Positions 60,427 to 64,000 of a stretch of 64,000 nt of DNA are shown piece after piece (positions within the stretch are counted from its first letter, which is position 1; each line of letters opens with the position of its first letter). Made by a program: the position numbers and the translations under genes. The DNA comes from Saccharothrix coeruleofusca (lineage in GTDB: Bacteria; Actinomycetota; Actinomycetes; Mycobacteriales; Pseudonocardiaceae), in the NCBI RefSeq assembly GCF_014648515.1, contig NZ_BMRG01000004.1, positions 296,886 through 360,885 of the forward strand. Reading direction: 5' to 3'. Below the pieces are notes generated by a model, which saw only the letters and a program-made list of their open reading frames with translations, searched no databases and was not told where the DNA came from.

Positions 60427-61653
60427 TTGACCACGACACTGGTAGTGGCGGCGGTGCTCGCGCTGTTCGCGCTGATCGTGCTGTTGAAGTCGGTGCTGGT
60501 GATTCCCCAGGCCACGGCCGCGGTGATCGAGCGGCTCGGCCGCTACCGCACCACCGCCGCGCCGGGGCTGAACATCCTGGTGCCCTTCTTCGACCGGGTG
60601 CGGGCGCGCATCGACCTGCGCGAGCAGGTGGTGTCGTTCCCGCCGCAGCCGGTGATCACCCAGGACAACCTCACCGTCTCGATCGACACGGTCGTGTACT
60701 TCCAGGTGACCGATCCGCGCGCGGCGGTCTACGAGATCTCCAACTACATCGTCGGTGTGGAGCAGTTGACCACCACGACGCTGCGCAACCTGGTGGGCGG
60801 GATGAGCCTGGAGGAGACGCTGACCTCCCGCGACCAGATCAACAACCAGTTGCGCGGGGTGCTGGACGAGGCGACCGGCCGGTGGGGCATCCGGGTGGCG
60901 CGGGTGGAGCTCAAGGCGATCGACCCGCCGCCGTCGATCCAGGACTCGATGGAGAAGCAGATGCGCGCCGACCGGGAGAAGCGCGCGATGATCCTGACCG
61001 CGGAGGGCCAGCGGGAGTCGGCGATCAAGACCGCGGAGGGGCAGAAGCAGAGCCAGATCCTGGCCGCGGAGGGCGCCAAGCAGGCGGCGATCCTGGCGGC
61101 GGAGGCCGAGCGGCAGTCGCGCATCCTCAAGGCGCAGGGCGAGCGGGCGGCCCGCTACCTGCAGGCCCAGGGCCAGGCCAAGGCGATCGAGAAGGTGTTC
61201 GCGGCGATCAAGGCGGGCAGGCCGACCCCGGAGGTGCTGGCCTACCAGTACCTGCAGACGCTGCCGCAGATGGCGCAGGGCGACGCGAACAAGGTGTGGC
61301 TGGTGCCCAGCGACTACGGCAAGGCGCTGGAGGGGTTCGCGCGGATGCTGGGCGCGCCGGGCGAGGACGGGGTGTTCCGCTACGAGCCGCCCGCCGAGCA
61401 GCCGCCCGCCTCGTCGCCGGAGGAGGACGACCCGGCGGTGGCGTCGTGGTTCGACACCGCGCCGGACCCGGCGGTGGCCGAGGCGGTGCGCGCGGCGGAG
61501 GCGGTGGCGCGGCAGGAGGTGCCGGGGCCGCTGGAGTCGGCGCGGGCGGCGTCGCTGGAGGCGCCCACCGCGTCCCCGGCGGCGGGACTGGCGGTGCCCC
61601 AGGACGCGCCTGGTGAGGTGTCGCAGGAGGCGCCCCGACCGCCGAGGCAGTGA
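60427..61653 (+). CDS. SPFH/stomatin-band membrane protein
   Basis: A 408-residue protein: N-terminal membrane anchor (TLVVAAVLALFALIVLLKSV), SPFH domain (AVIERLGRYRTTAAPGLNIL; FPPQPVITQDNLTVSIDTVV), a long Ala/Glu coiled coil (ESAIKTAEGQKQSQILAAEG), and an acidic Pro/Glu-rich tail. It oligomerises in the membrane as a scaffold and quality-control partner of NfeD. TTG 60427 is preferred, since GGAGG (60414-60418) is 8 nt upstream; a GTG at 60412 directly follows the NfeD stop. A strong terminator follows. Confidence 0.88.
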   Translation: MTTTLVVAAVLALFALIVLLKSVLVIPQATAAVIERLGRYRTTAAPGLNILVPFFDRVRARIDLREQVVSFPPQPVITQDNLTVSIDTVVYFQVTDPRAAVYEISNYIVGVEQLTTTTLRNLVGGMSLEETLTSRDQINNQLRGVLDEATGRWGIRVARVELKAIDPPPSIQDSMEKQMRADREKRAMILTAEGQRESAIKTAEGQKQSQILAAEGAKQAAILAAEAERQSRILKAQGERAARYLQAQGQAKAIEKVFAAIKAGRPTPEVLAYQYLQTLPQMAQGDANKVWLVPSDYGKALEGFARMLGAPGEDGVFRYEPPAEQPPASSPEEDDPAVASWFDTAPDPAVAEAVRAAEAVARQEVPGPLESARAASLEAPTASPAAGLAVPQDAPGEVSQEAPRPPRQ

Positions 61654-61663
61654 GCCGGGTCCG

Positions 61664-61705
61664 ACGGGAGGGGTGGCGGCCGGTCATGGCCGCCACCCCT
61701 CCCGT
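61664..61705. terminator. 18-bp perfect hairpin after the SPFH gene
   Basis: Arms 61664-61681 and 61688-61705 are exact reverse complements with a 6-nt loop (GGTCAT). The stem starts 11 nt past the stop codon, is very GC-rich and lacks a T tract. It should end the NfeD-SPFH transcript efficiently. Confidence 0.85.
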
Positions 61706-61788
61706 GTGAACACCCCGTCCGCTGGGACGGTCGTCGGCATTTGATCACCACAGTTGGTCACTGTCGGTGATTACGGTTGGATGTTCCC

Positions 61789-63294
61789 GTGACGGTGTTA
61801 GCCGATCGGGTTGTCGACGTGCTGGCTCGGGAGCTGCCGTGGGCGCGGCGCTGGGACGAGCTGTCGGCGGTCGTGGCGGAGCTGTCGGAGGTGGTGCGGC
61901 GGGGTCCGGGGGCTCGGGTGCAGGCCGAGCGGGTGGCCGAGGCGCTGCTGGCCGGGGTCGATCCCCGGCACCGGGCGGCCTTCGCCGAACTGGTGGACCG
62001 GGTGCTGGACCTGCACGCGGTGGCCTGCCAGAGCGATCCGCCGCCGCCCGAGACGCTGGCGGACTGGCTGCTGCGGTTGCAGACCGCCTTCCCCGAGCCG
62101 CCGGAGGTGCGGCTGGCCCCGTACGCGGCGGCGCTGGGCGAGCGGGGGCTGGCCCGCTACCGGGCCGAGGCGGTGGCGCGGTTCGAGCGGCTGCCGGTAG
62201 TCGGGTTCGGCGGCACCGGGCACTACGACCGGGCGCGCTGGGCGCTGCTGCGGGTGGTGGAGGAGCTGGCCGAGCACACCGGGGACGTGGACCTGCAGGT
62301 GTTGCGGCTGAGCCGGGACCTGTCCTCGGGGTGGCACTACCTGCAGGTGGCCACGGTGCTGCGGGAGGCGGGCCGCCCCGCGCAGGCGCTGGAGTGGGTG
62401 CGCCGGGGGTTGGCGGCCACCGGCGGCCGGGGCGCGGCGGGGCGGCTGGCGGACCTGGGCGTCGACGAGTGCCTGCGCCACGGTGAGGTGGGGCAGGCGC
62501 TGGAGCTGTGCGGCGATCTGCTGCGGCTGCGGCCCTGCCCGGAGACCTACGGGCGGTTGCGCGCCCTGGCCGCGGCCACCGGGCAGTGGCCGCGGGTGCG
62601 GGAGCGGACCTGGGAGCACCTGGTGTCGGCGGCCTCGCCGCAGCAGATCGCCGAGCTGGTGGAGCTGGAGCTGCGCTCGACCCCGCCGCGGCAGGTGCTG
62701 GAGTGGGTGCGGGAGGCGGCGCGGCGCGCGGGGCGGCCGCAGGCGTGGGCCGGGTGCCTGGACCTGCTGCTGGCGGCGGTGCCGCTGGAGGGGCCGCTGG
62801 AGGGGCCGCCGGAGGGGCCGGGGGTGCTGCTGGAGCCGCTGCGGGTGTCGCACGCCGAGGAGATGGTCCCGGTGCTGGCCGACGCGCGGTTGCACGCGTT
62901 CACCGGCGGCGCGCCGCCGACCGCGCAGGAGCTGCGCCGCCGCTACGCCGCGCAGGTCGCGGGCCCGGTGGGCCAGGCCGGGCGGTGGTGGCTGAACTGG
63001 GTGGTGCGCCGTGGTGACGACGGCCGGGCGGCGGGCTTCGTGCAGGCCACGGTGGCGGAGGCGGACGAGGGGCTGCGCGCGGAGGTGGCGTGGGTGGTCG
63101 GGGTCGAGCACCAGGGCCGGGGCGTGGCGCGGGCGGCGTCGCGGCTGATGGTGGACTGGCTGCGCGGGCGCGGTGTGGCGCGCGTGCTCGCCCACGTGCG
63201 CCACGGCCACGTCGCGTCGGAGGCGGTCGCGCGCTCGGTCGGGCTGGCGCCCACCGGGGTGGTCGTGGACGGCGAGCGGCGCTGGCAGGACTGA
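61789..63294 (+). CDS. Helical-repeat domain fused to a GNAT acetyltransferase
   Basis: About 501 residues. The N-terminal 330 are helical, TPR-like (GERGLARYRAEAVARFERLP; ATVLREAGRPAQALEWVRRG; LGVDECLRHGEVGQALELCG), similar to the DUF6880/SWIM-associated region. Next is a repeated linker PLEGPLEGPPEGPG from a triplicated CTGGAGGGGCCG-type unit (62785-62823). The C-terminal 160 are a GNAT domain (LRVSHAEEMVPVLADARLHA; GRAAGFVQATVAE; VGVEHQGRGVARAASRLMVD with the acetyl-CoA loop). The repeats may dock a partner that is acetylated. Start GTG 61789 is uncertain; TTG 61777 is in frame. Confidence 0.75.
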   Translation: MTVLADRVVDVLARELPWARRWDELSAVVAELSEVVRRGPGARVQAERVAEALLAGVDPRHRAAFAELVDRVLDLHAVACQSDPPPPETLADWLLRLQTAFPEPPEVRLAPYAAALGERGLARYRAEAVARFERLPVVGFGGTGHYDRARWALLRVVEELAEHTGDVDLQVLRLSRDLSSGWHYLQVATVLREAGRPAQALEWVRRGLAATGGRGAAGRLADLGVDECLRHGEVGQALELCGDLLRLRPCPETYGRLRALAAATGQWPRVRERTWEHLVSAASPQQIAELVELELRSTPPRQVLEWVREAARRAGRPQAWAGCLDLLLAAVPLEGPLEGPPEGPGVLLEPLRVSHAEEMVPVLADARLHAFTGGAPPTAQELRRRYAAQVAGPVGQAGRWWLNWVVRRGDDGRAAGFVQATVAEADEGLRAEVAWVVGVEHQGRGVARAASRLMVDWLRGRGVARVLAHVRHGHVASEAVARSVGLAPTGVVVDGERRWQD

Positions 63295-63328
63295 TCCGGC
63301 CCGCGCCGCTCACCGTGCGCCAGCCGGA

Positions 63329-64000
63329 TCAGCCGGTCAGCGCGGGCTCCTCCGGCTCCTCGGGCTGCTGCCTGCGGGCGCGGGTGCGGCGGGCGCCCAG
63401 CAGCAGGTCCACCGCGAGGAAGACCAGCAGGCTCACGCCGAACACGGGGGCGAACCAGCCCACCGCCGCGGCGAGCACGAGCACGACCGCCAGTTGGGCG
63501 CGGGGCAGCTTGCGCCACTGGCCGCGCGGCACGGGCCTGCCGAAGCCCCTGGTGGGCCTGCGCAGCCACCACATGCGGTAGCCGAGCACGACCAGCGTGA
63601 CCAGCCCCAGGCCCAGCAGCACCAGCAGGACCTGGTTGAGCGGGCCGAACAGCGTGCCCATGTGGGCGTCGATGCCCCAGCGGGCGAGCTTGGCGACCAG
63701 CGGGTAGTCGGCGAAGTCGACCCGGTCGACCACCGCGAAGGTGGCCGGGTCCACGGCGACGGTGTCGACCTGGGTGGGCCAGCCCCGGCCGATCTCGGCG
63801 ACCTTCCACGCCTGGCCGGGTCCGGCGGGCAGGGAGACCTCGACCTCGCCGCCGTCGATGCCCGCGGCGCGGGCCGAGGCCAGCACGCGGTCGACGTCCT
63901 CGGGGGAGGCCGCGACGGGGACGGTGGCGGTGGTGTGCTCGGCGTGCCCGCCCGCGCTGTGCAGCGCGGGTGTGCTCCAGCCCAGCGCCTGGCGCAGGTC
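63329..64000 (-). CDS. PepSY-domain membrane protein (5' end beyond the window)
   Basis: The C-terminal 220+ residues of a PepSY-associated membrane protein; the start lies right of the window. Seen are part of a PepSY domain (PEDVDRVLASARAAGIDGGE; WPTQVDTVAVDPATFAVVD), the loop WGIDAHMGTLFGPLNQVLLV, a membrane span with GYRMWWLRRPTRGFGRP, and two more spans before a basic tail. This matches iron-uptake-associated PepSY proteins thought to act as membrane reductases or regulators (family knowledge). Confidence 0.82.
   Translation of the reverse strand, partial: DLRQALGWSTPALHSAGGHAEHTTATVPVAASPEDVDRVLASARAAGIDGGEVEVSLPAGPGQAWKVAEIGRGWPTQVDTVAVDPATFAVVDRVDFADYPLVAKLARWGIDAHMGTLFGPLNQVLLVLLGLGLVTLVVLGYRMWWLRRPTRGFGRPVPRGQWRKLPRAQLAVVLVLAAAVGWFAPVFGVSLLVFLAVDLLLGARRTRARRQQPEEPEEPALTG

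Overview
The window is very GC-rich with strong third-position GC bias, frequent GTG and TTG starts and many 1-4 nt gene overlaps. Its gene families (ECF41 sigma factor with a SnoaL-like tail, WYL and HxlR regulators, DUF3090, DUF3097, PepSY, and a STAND ATPase with a 46-residue TPR array) point to a filamentous actinomycete, most likely Pseudonocardiales (Saccharothrix/Actinosynnema/Lentzea type). That placement is inferred from gene content, not from a marker gene. I saw no rRNA, tRNA or CRISPR.

Layout. 0-11 kb: small regulator-enzyme modules. These are a cyclase-family hydrolase between two related palindromes, a MerR-PP2C phosphatase fusion with its own MerR-type operator, an epoxide hydrolase, a TetR/SDR pair sharing two near-identical operators, a PadR-DUF1048-DUF1048 operon, a membrane Ser/Thr kinase with a repeat-built extracellular domain, and an IclR-nitrilase-dehydratase operon whose nitrilase is frameshifted. 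11-20 kb: a tyrosine recombinase, a TetR/SDR pair, a broken VOC gene, and a textbook ECF41 locus (sigma factor, carboxymuconolactone-decarboxylase-like protein, NmrA-like oxidoreductase) with two divergent promoters of identical spacing. 20-30.6 kb: a mobile and decayed accessory region. It holds a coiled-coil protein beside a dif-like palindrome, a decayed nuclease-type defence gene abutting an IS30 remnant, pieces of IS5, IS3 and IS630 elements, two small secreted proteins, and an intact 1325-residue STAND ATPase/TPR protein with an N-terminal amyloid-signalling-like motif.

30.6-43 kb: a VOC/WYL pair with a shared operator, an AlkZ-like protein, and a coherent peptide-use locus. In that locus a PucR-type regulator is divergent from an SHMT-like enzyme, an M20 peptidase overlaps an M55 D-aminopeptidase, and a four-gene dipeptide ABC transporter is divergent from the peptidases. 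Together they suggest import and hydrolysis of (D-)amino-acid peptides. 43-54 kb: an HxlR/quinone-oxidoreductase pair, a membrane protein-histidine kinase-response regulator operon, and a HAD-APH-ACAD operon whose three overlapping genes reproduce the domain order of animal ACAD10. An Hsp20 gene lies divergent from its probable regulator.

54-64 kb: an ETX/MTX2-like protein, LD-carboxypeptidase and S9 peptidase, a chimeric DUF3090-phosphotransferase gene, DUF3097, an NfeD-SPFH membrane pair ending in a strong hairpin, a repeat-domain/GNAT fusion, and a PepSY membrane protein cut by the window edge.

Three otherwise normal genes (nitrilase, a small membrane protein, VOC) are each broken by one base in a C or G run. 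Consensus-sequence error should be excluded before calling them pseudogenes.
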